Shown here: piece after piece, positions 50,923 to 59,441 of the stretch | How positions within the stretch are numbered: the stretch's first letter is position 1 | Layout: the number at the start of each line of letters is the position of its first letter | Assembly: GCA_016714225.1 (NCBI GenBank) | Contig: JADJNS010000021.1 | Span: 62,001-126,000 of the forward strand | Length of the DNA: 64,000 nucleotides | Direction of reading: 5' to 3' | Origin: Archangiaceae bacterium | GTDB taxonomy: Bacteria; Myxococcota; Myxococcia; Myxococcales; Myxococcaceae | Notes under the pieces: generated by a model | The model's database searches: none | What the model was told of the DNA's origin: nothing | The model's input: only the letters and a program-made list of their open reading frames with translations | Position numbers and translations under genes: made by a program

Positions 50923-51432
50923 ATGACCCGCGGAGAACTGAGAGCGTCGTACGAGCAGTTCGGCTGCGCGGTGTTCAAGCGCTGCCGGGCCCTCTTGCGC
51001 GACGAGGCGATGGCCAAAGACGCGCTGCAAGAGACCTTCTTGCGGCTGTGGGCCCGGCCCGAAGGCTTCGAGGCGGCGACCTCGCGAATGGGGTGGCTGC
51101 AGCGGGTAGCCGAGCGCGTCTGCTTCGACCTGATGGCGAGCACCACCCGCGCGCGCGAAGAGCCGCTCACCGACGCGCACCACGGCCTGCGCCTGCAGCC
51201 CTCGGCCGAGCGCCGGGTCGAAGACCGCGACGTGCTGCTGCGGTTCATCGAGCGCTTCGACGAGCGCACTCGACACGTGGCGCTGCTGCACTACCTCGAC
51301 GGCCTGACCCAGGAGCAGATCGCCGAGCTCACCGGGTGGTCTCGCCACACCGTGGGCAAGAAGCTGCAGTTTCTCGCCGAGCGTGCGCGGGTGCTTCGGC
51401 CGCTGCTCACCCAGGAGCCCAACCCATGCTGA
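50923..51432 (+). CDS. ECF-like RNA polymerase sigma factor
   Basis: 169 aa from ATG 50923. Sigma region 2 is seen in MAKDALQETFLRLWAR; region 4 in RHVALLHYLDGLTQEQIAEL followed by the helix-turn-helix TGWSRHTVGKKLQFL. No region 3, as in ECF factors. It is the first gene of a four-gene unit and overlaps the anti-sigma gene by 7 bp (ATGCTGA), so the pair is made in fixed ratio. It probably drives its own operon; I cannot assign the promoter. Confidence 0.93.
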   Translation: MTRGELRASYEQFGCAVFKRCRALLRDEAMAKDALQETFLRLWARPEGFEAATSRMGWLQRVAERVCFDLMASTTRAREEPLTDAHHGLRLQPSAERRVEDRDVLLRFIERFDERTRHVALLHYLDGLTQEQIAELTGWSRHTVGKKLQFLAERARVLRPLLTQEPNPC

Positions 51433-52127
51433 GCGACCACCTCGACGCCGTGACGCTCGAGCGCAGCCTGTTGCGCGACCTCTCTGACGAGCTGGCGCAC
51501 CAGACCGACGCGCACCTCTCGAGCTGCCTGCCCTGCCGCCGCCAGCTCGACGCGCTGGCGCGCGAGCGGGCCGCCTTTCTCACCGAGCTGCCCTTCGACA
51601 CCCTGCTGCCCCAGCTGCCGCCGCGGCCCGCGCCGAGCCGGTGGCGCACCGCCGCGCGGGCGGGGCTCGCCCTCGCTGCTGCCGTGGTGGCGCTGGTGGT
51701 GTCGGCGCGGCTCGCGTGGGCTCCCGCCGAGCCGGTGCGCCTCAAGGGCGTCGGCCTCTCGCTGTTCCGCAGCCGCGCAGGCGCGGTGAAGCTGCTCACC
51801 GCCGAAGACCGCCTCGCGGCCGGCGACGCGCTGCGGCTCTCGGTGACCGTCGACGCCTCAGGGAGGTGGATGGCGTGGGCCGTCGACGGCTCGGGTCGGG
51901 TCGACCGCATGCTCGAGCAGCCGCTGCAGCTCGAGCAGGGGGCGGTGACGCTGCCCGGCGCGGTGGTGGTCGAGGCCCCCTGCCTGCGCACCTGGTTCAT
52001 CGCCGCGAAGCTCGACGGCCCGCTCGAGCGCTACGAGGCCGAGCTGGGCGAAGCCGCGCGCTCCGGTGCCCTCGAGCGGCCACCGGCCCGCCCGCATCAG
52101 GGGGTCATCGACGCATGGTGCGAGTGA
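51426..52127 (+). CDS. Zinc-type anti-sigma factor with a membrane helix
   Basis: 233 aa from ATG 51426. The N-terminal HxxxCxxC zinc-anti-sigma motif is His30-Cys34-Cys37 (HLSSCLPC). A membrane helix lies at about 77-98 (LALAAAVVALVVSARLAW). The periplasmic part (about 100-225) is beta-rich (KLLTAEDRLAAGDALRLSVT, WMAWAVDGSGRVDRMLEQ), like sensor folds in DUF4384-type proteins. It should hold the sigma factor until a signal outside releases it. It overlaps the caspase gene by 13 bp. Confidence 0.88.
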   Translation: MLSDHLDAVTLERSLLRDLSDELAHQTDAHLSSCLPCRRQLDALARERAAFLTELPFDTLLPQLPPRPAPSRWRTAARAGLALAAAVVALVVSARLAWAPAEPVRLKGVGLSLFRSRAGAVKLLTAEDRLAAGDALRLSVTVDASGRWMAWAVDGSGRVDRMLEQPLQLEQGAVTLPGAVVVEAPCLRTWFIAAKLDGPLERYEAELGEAARSGALERPPARPHQGVIDAWCE

Positions 52128-53683
52128 GCGCGGCGGGGCTGGCGCTGGTGCTGGCCACCTCGGCGCAGGCCAGCGAAGAGCGGCTGGCGGTGCTGGTGGG
52201 CGCCAACCTCGGTGCGCCCGACGAGCCCGCCCTGCACTTCGCCGAGAGCGACGCGGCGCGCGTGCATCAGACCCTGCTCGAGCTGGGCGGGGTCGCGCCC
52301 GGGCGCGCCAGCCTGCTCGCGCAGCCCTCTCCCTCCGAGGTGCTCGAGGCGCTCAGCGTCGCCCGTGGCCGCGCCGCCGAGCTGTCGGCCCAGGGCAAGA
52401 AGGTGACGCTGTTCTTCTACTTCTCGGGGCACGGCGACGAGGCTTCGCTGCACCTGGGGGCCGAGCGGCTGGCGCTGACCGCGCTGCGCGCACGCCTCTC
52501 GGCCATACCGGCGCAGGCCCGGCTGATCGTGCTCGACTCGTGCCGCACCACCGGGCGCAGCAAGGGGGTGCACCGCGCGCCCGGCTTCGAGCTGTCGCTC
52601 GACCCGTCGGCGCAAGAGGGCACCGTCGAGCTGCGGGCCGGCGCCCCCGGAGAAGCGGCGCAAGAGAGCGATGAGCTGGGCGGCGCGCTGTTCACCCACG
52701 CCCTGCTCTCGGCGATGCGCGGCGCGGGCGATGTCGACGGCGACGGCCGGGTGACGCTGTTCGAGCTCTACACCCAGACCTACCGCGACACGCTGCTGCG
52801 CTCGGGCGCCGCGCTCACCGCGCAGCGGCCCAGCCTTCAGGTCGACCTCGAAGGGAGCGGCGAGTGGGTGATTACCCAGCCCGGCCGCGCCGCCGCCACC
52901 CTGCGGCTGGGCGCCGATCAGCCGGGCCGCGCGCTGGTGTTCGCCGTGCCCAGCGGCGCGGTGATGGGCGAGCTCGAGCCCGGGGTGGGCCGCCTCGCGC
53001 TGCCGCCCGGCCGCTTTCTGGTGCAGCGCAGGTACGGCGCCGAGCTGGCGGTGGCGCAGGTCGACCTGCCGCTGGGAGGCGCGCGCACGCTCGAGGCCCG
53101 AGACTTTCGCCCGGTGAGCCGCGCCGAGTGGGTGGCCAAGGGCGGGCACGTCGAGCTGCACCCGTGGCGGGTCGAGGCGCGCATCGGCGTGGGCACCACG
53201 CCCACCGGCGCAGAGCGGGTGATGGGCCGGGTCGAGGGCGGCCTGTGGTGGGCGCTCGGCTCACTCGAGCTGGGGCTCACCGTCGGCTACGGCCGGGGGC
53301 GGGCCGAGACCCGGGGCCTGAGCGGCGACCTCGACGCCCTCGAGGTCTCGCCCCGCGTCGGAGTGCGCTGGCTCAAGGCCAGCCTGGCGGTAGGCGCGAG
53401 CCTGGGCCTGTTGGTTCGGCAGAGCTGGGCGAGCCTGCGCGGCCCCGACGAGCAGGCGCTCGACGACGCCGGGCTCACCAGCGGGCGCCGCTTTCGCTAC
53501 CCCACCGTCGGGCCGCGGGTCGACCTGCAGCTCACCTTCTTTCTGCGCGGCGGCTTCTCGCTGGGCGTGGGGGCGGGCGCGGCGCTCGGCCTGCGCCCCG
53601 AGCTGGCGGGCGACGGCGCGGCGGCGGTGGTGGCGGCGCGCCCCGAGCTCAACCTCGGCGTGGGGGTGGGCCATGCGTTCTGA
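52115..53683 (+). CDS. Secreted caspase-like peptidase with a C-terminal beta-barrel-like domain
   Basis: 522 aa from ATG 52115. Signal peptide 1-19 (ends AQA). A caspase/metacaspase p20-type domain spans about 22-240, with catalytic His106 (FFYFSGHGDE) and Cys143 (IVLDSCRTTG). A calcium-binding-like loop, DVDGDGRVTLFEL, lies near 207-220. Residues about 255-345 form a small beta-rich module. Residues about 345-522 read as alternating amphipathic strands (EARIGVGTTPTG, LELGLTVGYGRGRAE, SLAVGASLGLLV, GFSLGVGAGAALGL) ending in a terminal phenylalanine, as in outer-membrane beta-barrels. Location is therefore probably outer membrane with the protease in the periplasm. It overlaps the genes on both sides. 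Confidence 0.85.
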   Translation: MVRVSAAGLALVLATSAQASEERLAVLVGANLGAPDEPALHFAESDAARVHQTLLELGGVAPGRASLLAQPSPSEVLEALSVARGRAAELSAQGKKVTLFFYFSGHGDEASLHLGAERLALTALRARLSAIPAQARLIVLDSCRTTGRSKGVHRAPGFELSLDPSAQEGTVELRAGAPGEAAQESDELGGALFTHALLSAMRGAGDVDGDGRVTLFELYTQTYRDTLLRSGAALTAQRPSLQVDLEGSGEWVITQPGRAAATLRLGADQPGRALVFAVPSGAVMGELEPGVGRLALPPGRFLVQRRYGAELAVAQVDLPLGGARTLEARDFRPVSRAEWVAKGGHVELHPWRVEARIGVGTTPTGAERVMGRVEGGLWWALGSLELGLTVGYGRGRAETRGLSGDLDALEVSPRVGVRWLKASLAVGASLGLLVRQSWASLRGPDEQALDDAGLTSGRRFRYPTVGPRVDLQLTFFLRGGFSLGVGAGAALGLRPELAGDGAAAVVAARPELNLGVGVGHAF

Positions 53684-54506
53684 GCTGGCGCTGCTGGTGC
53701 TGGCCCTGACCGGGTGCGGCGAGGGCGCGCCCGGCCCCGGCTTCGAGCCCACGCTGGTCACCTTGCACGCCCAGCTGAGCAACCCCCCGGGGCTCGAGGT
53801 GCCCGCCGGCGCGCGCGTGGCGCTGGTGTGGCGGCGGGCCGACGCCCAGGTGGGCGGCAGCTGGCTGCCCAGCTTCGGAGTGGCCGAAGAGCTCGAGCTC
53901 GAGCCCAGGTTCCCCAACCGCCTCGAGGTGGCGGTGCACCATCGCCCGCCGCTCGACGCCCTCACCGCGGGGCTGGGCGGTCAGGCCACCGCGGTCGGCA
54001 CGCTGCTGGTGTACGCCGACGGCAACGGCAACCAGCGGCTCGACCTCGAAGGGCCCCAGGCGAGCTCTGAAGACCGGGTGCTCGGGCTGCCCCTCGAGCT
54101 GACGCTGCTCTACGCCGAGAGCACCGCGTACGCACCCATCGCCCGCGAGCGCCGCGGCTTTCACTGGGCGAAGAACGCCGCGCTCGACCCGCTCAGCGGG
54201 CAGGGCCCCGACCGGCCACTCGAGCTCATCGACGCTGGCGCGGTCGTCGAGCTGCCGCTGAGCGGCTCGCCTCAGCTGCAGGTGCACCTGTGCCTGGGGT
54301 TGCAGGCGCGCCCGCCCGAGTGCCAGCAAGGCTGCGCCGAGGTGTGGGTCGCCGAAGACGCGGCGCTGAGCTGCGCGGCCGACGGCCGCTCGTTCACCGC
54401 CCGGCGCTGCATGCCCCAGGGCAGTCTGTGCGCCAGCGCGTGCGAGACCCGAGAGGTGCTGTGGCCCGACGGCACTGCACGCCCGCGTGGCTGGCCCTGC
54501 CGTTGA
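53673..54506 (+). CDS. Lipoprotein, last gene of the sigma/caspase unit
   Basis: 277 aa. Signal and lipobox (LALTGC, Cys15). The mature part is beta-rich with a Ca-binding-looking loop (YADGNGNQRLDLEG) and a Cys-rich end (CLGLQARPPECQQGC, CMPQGSLCASAC; eight or more cysteines). No family recognised. The start lies inside the end of the caspase gene (11-bp overlap), so it is translated with it and is a candidate partner or substrate at the outer membrane. It is convergent with the large Cys-rich gene, 9 bp apart. Confidence 0.75.
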   Translation: MRSELALLVLALTGCGEGAPGPGFEPTLVTLHAQLSNPPGLEVPAGARVALVWRRADAQVGGSWLPSFGVAEELELEPRFPNRLEVAVHHRPPLDALTAGLGGQATAVGTLLVYADGNGNQRLDLEGPQASSEDRVLGLPLELTLLYAESTAYAPIARERRGFHWAKNAALDPLSGQGPDRPLELIDAGAVVELPLSGSPQLQVHLCLGLQARPPECQQGCAEVWVAEDAALSCAADGRSFTARRCMPQGSLCASACETREVLWPDGTARPRGWPCR

Positions 54507-54515
54507 GCGTCGAGG

Positions 54516-56930
54516 CTACTGGCAGTTGCCGTTCACGCAGTTGGTGGTGCCGGGGCACACCCGGCCGCAGTTGCCGCAGTTGCCGCGGTCGGTGCGCAGG
54601 TCGAGGCACGCGCTGCCGCAGCAGCTGCCCACCTGCAGGTAGTACTCGATGCCGGCGTCGCGGTGGCAGCTGCTGCCCTGGGTGCTCGGGGTGCAGGTGT
54701 CGAGGCCGCACCCACCACCCGCGCAGGTCTCGGCGCCTACGCACTGCCGGCCGCACTGGCCGCAGTTGCTCGGGTCGGTGAGGCGGTCGCTGCACGCCGA
54801 GCTGCAGCAGTTGCCCAGCACGCCGGCGTCACCGCGGCACGGCTGGCTCTGCAGCGCCGCGGTGCAGGTGAGGGCCACGCAGCCGCCGTTCACGCAGCTC
54901 AGCCCGGCCGCGCAGCGGTTGCCGCAGCGGCCGCAGTTGTTCGCGTCGTCGAGCACGTCGATGCAGCCTCCGGGGCAGCACAGGTGGTTGAGCCCCGCGT
55001 CGAGATCGCAGAACTGCCCCAGGTGACCTGGCTTGCACGGGGGCAGCAGGTTGCTGCACACCCCCGCGGTGCAGGTGGCGCCCGGGCCGCAGCTGATGCC
55101 GCACCCGCCGCAGTTGTCGACGTCGTTGAGCGGGTTCACGCAGGTGTTCGAGAACCCCTGCGAGCAGCAGGTGCCGGTCTGGCCGCTGCTGCTCAGGCAT
55201 GACCCGCCCGAGAACGAGCAGCTGCGGCTCTTGCACCCGCCGGTGGTGCAGAACATGTCGGGCGGGCACGAGAGGGGGCAGGTCGAGGCCGGCTGCTCGA
55301 GGCAGCTCGAGCCGCCGGGCCCGCCCGAGACGCTGCCCGTGACACACAGCCCCGAGGTGCAGCTGGCGCCGCAGGCCGCGCAGTTCTGCGGGTCTTGCTT
55401 GAAGTCGACGCACGCGCCGTTGCAGCAGGTGCCGGTGGTGGTGAAGTACTGGCTCGCGCCGACTCCGCGGCCGAAGCCGCACGCCGCGCCGCTGCTGCCC
55501 GGAGCGCAGGTGAGCGGCAGGCACTTGTTGTTCTCGCACACCGTGCCGCTCGGGCACCCCACTCCAGTGAGGCAGCTGCCGAAGCCGCCGTCGGGCCAGG
55601 TGCAGTTGCCGTTGCGGCAGACGTGGCCGGCCGCGCACGAGGCGCCGCACGCGCCGCAGTTCTGGGTGTCGGTGCCCCGGTTCACGCAAGCGGTGCCGCA
55701 GCACTGGCCCACGCCGCCGCCGGGCGCGGGGCAGTCGGCGCCCGAGTTGCTCACGGTGCAGGTCGGAGAAGCCCGGCACACGCCGTTGTTGCAGAAGGTG
55801 CCCGCGCTGCAGTGGTGACCGCAGGCCGAGCAGTTGTTCGAGTCGGCGTTCAAGTCGGTGCAGGTGCTGCCACAGCACGCGCGCGAGGCGCCGTTGCTGG
55901 TCGGCGGGCCGCTGCACGGAGAGGCCTGGTCGGCAGGGCCGCAGGTGTCGGTCACGCACTTCTGCAGCACGCTGCTGCACGAGGTGCCGGTCGGGCAGAC
56001 GGTGGTGCTGGTGCAGAACCCGGTGCCGCCGTCGCCCGCGCGGCACTGGCCCGCCGAGCAGAGGTTGCCCACCGGGCAGCGCTGGCCGCAGCCGCCGCAG
56101 TTCTCGGGGTCGGTCTGGTAGTTGGGGCTTCCGCACGCTCCGCCGCAGCAGCGGCCGACCACGCCCGCGTCGAGCAGGCAGCTGGTGTCGGCGAGGCTGG
56201 TGGCGCAGTTGACGGGCGCGGTGCAGGTGCCCGAGAGGCAAATCTGCCCCGCGCCACACCCGTGCCCGCAGTAGCCGCAGTGGGCGCGGTCGTTCAGGGT
56301 GTCGACGCAGCCACCGCCACAGCACCGGCCCGTGGTGGACGCGCCGCGCGCGCACTGGTTGGCGTTGCCGATGCCAGCGCAGCTGGTGGGGAAGCAGGCC
56401 ATGCGTGGCCCGACGGGGTCGGTGGTGCACTGCGTGCCCGACGGGCAGCTGGCGCCGGTACAGGCCTGGCTGCAGCGCGCCTGGCTGCAGGTCGCCCCGG
56501 AAGGGCACTGGGCGCCGCAGCTGCCGCAGTTGAGCGGGTCGCGGTCGTACGGCCGGCACACGCCGCCACAGCACATGCCGGTGAAGCCGGCGTCGCCGCC
56601 CGGGTTGCAGAAGGCGCCGGGGGTCGTGCAGGCGACCGCGCCGCCGCCGCCCGTACCGCCTCCGGCTGCGCCGCCTGCCGTACCGCCCGATTGACCTCCG
56701 GCGGTGCCTCCGCCCTGGCCTCCCGCGGTTGCGCCGCCGGTGCCTCCGCCTTCGCCTCCGGCGGTCGAGCCGCCGGCGGCGGCTCCCCCGCTGGTGCCGC
56801 CGTCACACGGGCCGCACACCCCGTCGGCGTCGCAGCAGCCGAGACAGGTCGAAAGAGAGCAGACGTTCGGCGCCGAGCACGACGCGAAGCCGAGAACCAC
56901 GAGGAGGGACAGCGCTGGGGGCAGGCGCAT
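54516..56930 (-). CDS. Large cysteine-rich lipoprotein with ten DxxNCGxCG repeats
   Basis: 804 aa from ATG 56930. Signal and lipobox (LVVLGFASC), a Gly/Thr/Ala-rich stalk (about 45-110), then ten repeats of about 55-75 residues. Each has a CCGGxC-type turn and the core DPxNCGxCGxxC, followed by a Gx(C)xxGxC end. Cores read DPLNCGSCGAQC, DRAHCGYCGHGC, DPENCGGCGQRC, DSNNCSACGHHC, DTQNCGACGASC, DPQNCAACGASC, DVDNCGGCGISC, DANNCGRCGNRC, DPSNCGQCGRQC and DRGNCGNCGRVC. Many disulfides are expected, so it is an oxidised surface rod. The function is unknown; relatives are frequent in myxobacteria. Confidence 0.88.
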   Translation of the reverse strand: MRLPPALSLLVVLGFASCSAPNVCSLSTCLGCCDADGVCGPCDGGTSGGAAAGGSTAGGEGGGTGGATAGGQGGGTAGGQSGGTAGGAAGGGTGGGGAVACTTPGAFCNPGGDAGFTGMCCGGVCRPYDRDPLNCGSCGAQCPSGATCSQARCSQACTGASCPSGTQCTTDPVGPRMACFPTSCAGIGNANQCARGASTTGRCCGGGCVDTLNDRAHCGYCGHGCGAGQICLSGTCTAPVNCATSLADTSCLLDAGVVGRCCGGACGSPNYQTDPENCGGCGQRCPVGNLCSAGQCRAGDGGTGFCTSTTVCPTGTSCSSVLQKCVTDTCGPADQASPCSGPPTSNGASRACCGSTCTDLNADSNNCSACGHHCSAGTFCNNGVCRASPTCTVSNSGADCPAPGGGVGQCCGTACVNRGTDTQNCGACGASCAAGHVCRNGNCTWPDGGFGSCLTGVGCPSGTVCENNKCLPLTCAPGSSGAACGFGRGVGASQYFTTTGTCCNGACVDFKQDPQNCAACGASCTSGLCVTGSVSGGPGGSSCLEQPASTCPLSCPPDMFCTTGGCKSRSCSFSGGSCLSSSGQTGTCCSQGFSNTCVNPLNDVDNCGGCGISCGPGATCTAGVCSNLLPPCKPGHLGQFCDLDAGLNHLCCPGGCIDVLDDANNCGRCGNRCAAGLSCVNGGCVALTCTAALQSQPCRGDAGVLGNCCSSACSDRLTDPSNCGQCGRQCVGAETCAGGGCGLDTCTPSTQGSSCHRDAGIEYYLQVGSCCGSACLDLRTDRGNCGNCGRVCPGTTNCVNGNCQ

Positions 56931-57000
56931 GGCGGCGCTTCGTACATTTCGAGCTCGAAGCCATTCATTCGACTGCACCAGAGCGCACGAAAAGTGTCGC

Positions 57001-57885
57001 TCAGGCGTGACGGGGCGCCGGGCCGCGGCCCTTGAAGACCTCGGCCACCAGCACGCCCACCAGCATCAGCGCTCCACCCTGCAGCACCCGGGGATCGTAC
57101 GGCTCGCGCCCCGAGCCCATGCTCCAGGCGGCGGCGAACACCGGCTCGAGCGCGAGAATCAACGCGGCGCGCACCGCGGTGGTGCGCGACTGGGCCCAGG
57201 TCTGCACCGAGAGGCCCAGCGCGGTGCCGATGGTGCCGGTGGCGAGCACGCGGGCGGCGAACGCGAGCGAGAGCGTGAGCCGCATCGGCCCGAACGGCAC
57301 CGCGAGCCAGGCCAGCGCCGCCACCAGCAGCATCTGCGCCGCGACCAGCCCGCCGGGGTCGCGGTCTTTGGCCCAGTGCCCGGTGAGCACGATGTGCACC
57401 GAGAACAGCGCGGCGCAGCCGACGGTCACCCAGTCGCCGAGGCTCAGGCCGCCGCCGAAGCTGGCGCCCGAGAGCACGTAGGTGCCGGCGATGGCCAGCG
57501 CCGAGCCGACGAAGGCCGAGGCCGCGGGCCGCTTCTTGAACAGCAGCCACTCGCACAGCGGCACGAACATCACGAACAGGCTGGTGATGAACGCCGAGCG
57601 CGACGGGGTGGTGGTGGCCAGCCCCCAGGTCTGGGTGATGAAGCCGCCGAAGAGGAAGATCGCCAGCCACCCCGCGGGTCGCCACAGGGTGCGGTCTTTG
57701 AGGCCCCCCCGCACCAGCGCCGCCGAGGCCACCGCCGCGACCGAGAAGCGCAGCGCGAGAAACGTGAAGGGGTCGGCGTCGTCGAGCGCGTCTTTCACCA
57801 GCGCGAACGAGACGCCCCAGAAGACGGTGATGCCGAGCAGGGCCGAGTCGGCGACGAGCGCGCTCGCGCTGGCGAGGCGCTTCAC
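57001..57885 (-). CDS. EamA/DMT-family transporter
   Basis: 294 aa with ten hydrophobic segments in two EamA halves (GITVFWGVSFALVKDAL; LAIFLFGGFITQTWGLAT; then ALFSVHIVLTGHWAKDRDPG and AALILALEPVFAAAWS). It exports small metabolites such as amino acids or nucleotides; the substrate is unknown. Its start overlaps the Cax stop by four bases, so it is the last gene of the acyl-CoA dehydrogenase operon. Confidence 0.92.
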   Translation of the reverse strand: MKRLASASALVADSALLGITVFWGVSFALVKDALDDADPFTFLALRFSVAAVASAALVRGGLKDRTLWRPAGWLAIFLFGGFITQTWGLATTTPSRSAFITSLFVMFVPLCEWLLFKKRPAASAFVGSALAIAGTYVLSGASFGGGLSLGDWVTVGCAALFSVHIVLTGHWAKDRDPGGLVAAQMLLVAALAWLAVPFGPMRLTLSLAFAARVLATGTIGTALGLSVQTWAQSRTTAVRAALILALEPVFAAAWSMGSGREPYDPRVLQGGALMLVGVLVAEVFKGRGPAPRHA

Positions 57886-59069
57886 GGGATGTAGAAGAAC
57901 GCCACGCTCAAGATGGCGTAGACGCCCAGCAGCATCACGCCCTCGAGCCAGTTCGACTCTCCGTCGATGCCGATCAGCGTGGCGGCGCCCACCCCCACCG
58001 CCATGCCCACCACTTCCATGTGGCTGAACTCGAGGGTGAGGTTGGCGCCGAGCGGCACCGAGAGCAGCACCAGCATCGGCGCCACGAACAGGGCGATCTG
58101 CTTGCTCGACTCGAAGGCGATGTTGAACGCGAGGTCCATCTTGTTCTTCAGCGCCATCATCACCGCGGTGCTGTGCTCGGCGGCGTTGCCCACGATGGCG
58201 ATCACCACCACGCCGATGAAGGTGTGGGTGAAGCCGAAGCTCTCGATCGCCGGCTCGATGGCGTGCACCAGGAACTCGGCCACCACCACCACGCCCGCGG
58301 TCGCCCCCAGCAGCACACCGACCGCCTTCTTCTGGCTCCAGGGCGGCACCTCTTCTTCGGTGCCGGCGTCTTCACCGGCGTAGAGGTGCTTGTGGGTGCG
58401 CAGCGCGAAGAGCAGCGAGAGCGCGTAGATGACGAGCAGCACCACCGAGATGCCCACCGACATCGGGCGCAGCACCGCCACCGCCTCGTCGCCGCGCGCG
58501 AGGTGAAACAGGTCGGGCACCGCCATCGCGGTGACCGCGAGGAACATCAGGGCCGAGCCCGAGAGCGCCGCGGTGGAGTTGAAGGTCTGCTTCTCTCGGC
58601 CCAGGCCGCCTGCGAGCACCGCCGCGCCCAGCACCAGCAAGATGTTGCCCAGAATCGCGCCGGTGATGCTGGCCTTCACCACCTCGACCTGGCCTTCGCG
58701 CAGCGCGGCGATGGCGATGATCAGCTCGGCGGCGTTGCCGAAGCTGGCGTTCATCAGCCCGCCCAGGCCGCTGCCCAGCTTGTGGGCGATGACCTCGGTG
58801 GCGGTACCCATCAGCCGCGCCAGGGGAATGATGGCGAGGCAGCAGAAGATGAAGGTGAGCGTGCCGCTGAAGAAGAAGTGCGCCGCCACCGCGAGGGGAA
58901 AGAAGATCGCGAGCGCGATGAGAAAGCCCCGGTCGGCGTTCAGCCACATCTTGTCTTCGGGCGGCTCGGGCTTCGAGGCAGGCGCAGGCGAGGCAGACAC
59001 GGGCGCGGGAGAGCTCACGGGAGCCAGCCGTGTATCACCGGAACCGCTGGAAGGCGGCTCGAACGTCAT
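57882..59069 (-). CDS. cax: Ca2+/H+ antiporter (Cax/ChaA family)
   Basis: 395 aa, about eleven membrane segments. Both catalytic repeat motifs are present: SFGNAAELIIAI (Glu115) and VGNAAEHSTAV (Glu298), with an acidic loop between the halves (AGEDAGTEEEVPPW). It exports Ca2+ in exchange for protons. The first 40 residues are a Pro/Ala/Ser-rich lead; Met41 (58949) would also start well, but ATG 59069 keeps the usual overlap with the gene before it (35 bp into the thioesterase). Confidence 0.93.
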   Translation of the reverse strand: MTFEPPSSGSGDTRLAPVSSPAPVSASPAPASKPEPPEDKMWLNADRGFLIALAIFFPLAVAAHFFFSGTLTFIFCCLAIIPLARLMGTATEVIAHKLGSGLGGLMNASFGNAAELIIAIAALREGQVEVVKASITGAILGNILLVLGAAVLAGGLGREKQTFNSTAALSGSALMFLAVTAMAVPDLFHLARGDEAVAVLRPMSVGISVVLLVIYALSLLFALRTHKHLYAGEDAGTEEEVPPWSQKKAVGVLLGATAGVVVVAEFLVHAIEPAIESFGFTHTFIGVVVIAIVGNAAEHSTAVMMALKNKMDLAFNIAFESSKQIALFVAPMLVLLSVPLGANLTLEFSHMEVVGMAVGVGAATLIGIDGESNWLEGVMLLGVYAILSVAFFYIP

Positions 59070-59439
59070 CGGGCACGCGCACGCCGGTGAAGCGCTCGAG
59101 GTCGACCGAGGCGCACACCACCTTCACCGAAGCGCACTGCTTCTGCCCTCGAGAGAGCAGGTAGCGGCAGGTGAGCGACGACTCGCCCAGCGCCTCACAC
59201 GAGAGCTCGATGCGAGCGGTGTCGCCGAAGCGCAGGGGGCTCTGGAAGTCGGCCTCGGCGTGCACGCTGGGGAAGCCGACCTTGCGCTCGGTGAGCATGC
59301 GCGCGTACGGCACGCCCACCTCGGCGGCGAAGAAGTCTTCGAACACCTGGTGGCAGTAGTCGAAGAAGCGCGGGTAGTAGACGACGCGGGCGAAGTCGAC
59401 GTCGGGAAAGCGCACCTGCAGCTCGCGCACGAACGGCAT
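59035..59439 (-). CDS. 4-hydroxybenzoyl-CoA-type acyl-CoA thioesterase
   Basis: 134-aa hot-dog-fold enzyme from ATG 59439. The family opening is PDVDFARVVYYPRFFDYCHQ; Asp15 is the probable catalytic residue. It frees carboxylic acids from CoA. It starts 2 bp after the acyl-CoA dehydrogenase stop, which fits a shared acyl-CoA pathway, and overlaps the antiporter start by 35 bp. Confidence 0.9.
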   Translation of the reverse strand: MPFVRELQVRFPDVDFARVVYYPRFFDYCHQVFEDFFAAEVGVPYARMLTERKVGFPSVHAEADFQSPLRFGDTARIELSCEALGESSLTCRYLLSRGQKQCASVKVVCASVDLERFTGVRVPDDVRAAFQRFR

Positions 59440-59441
59440 CT

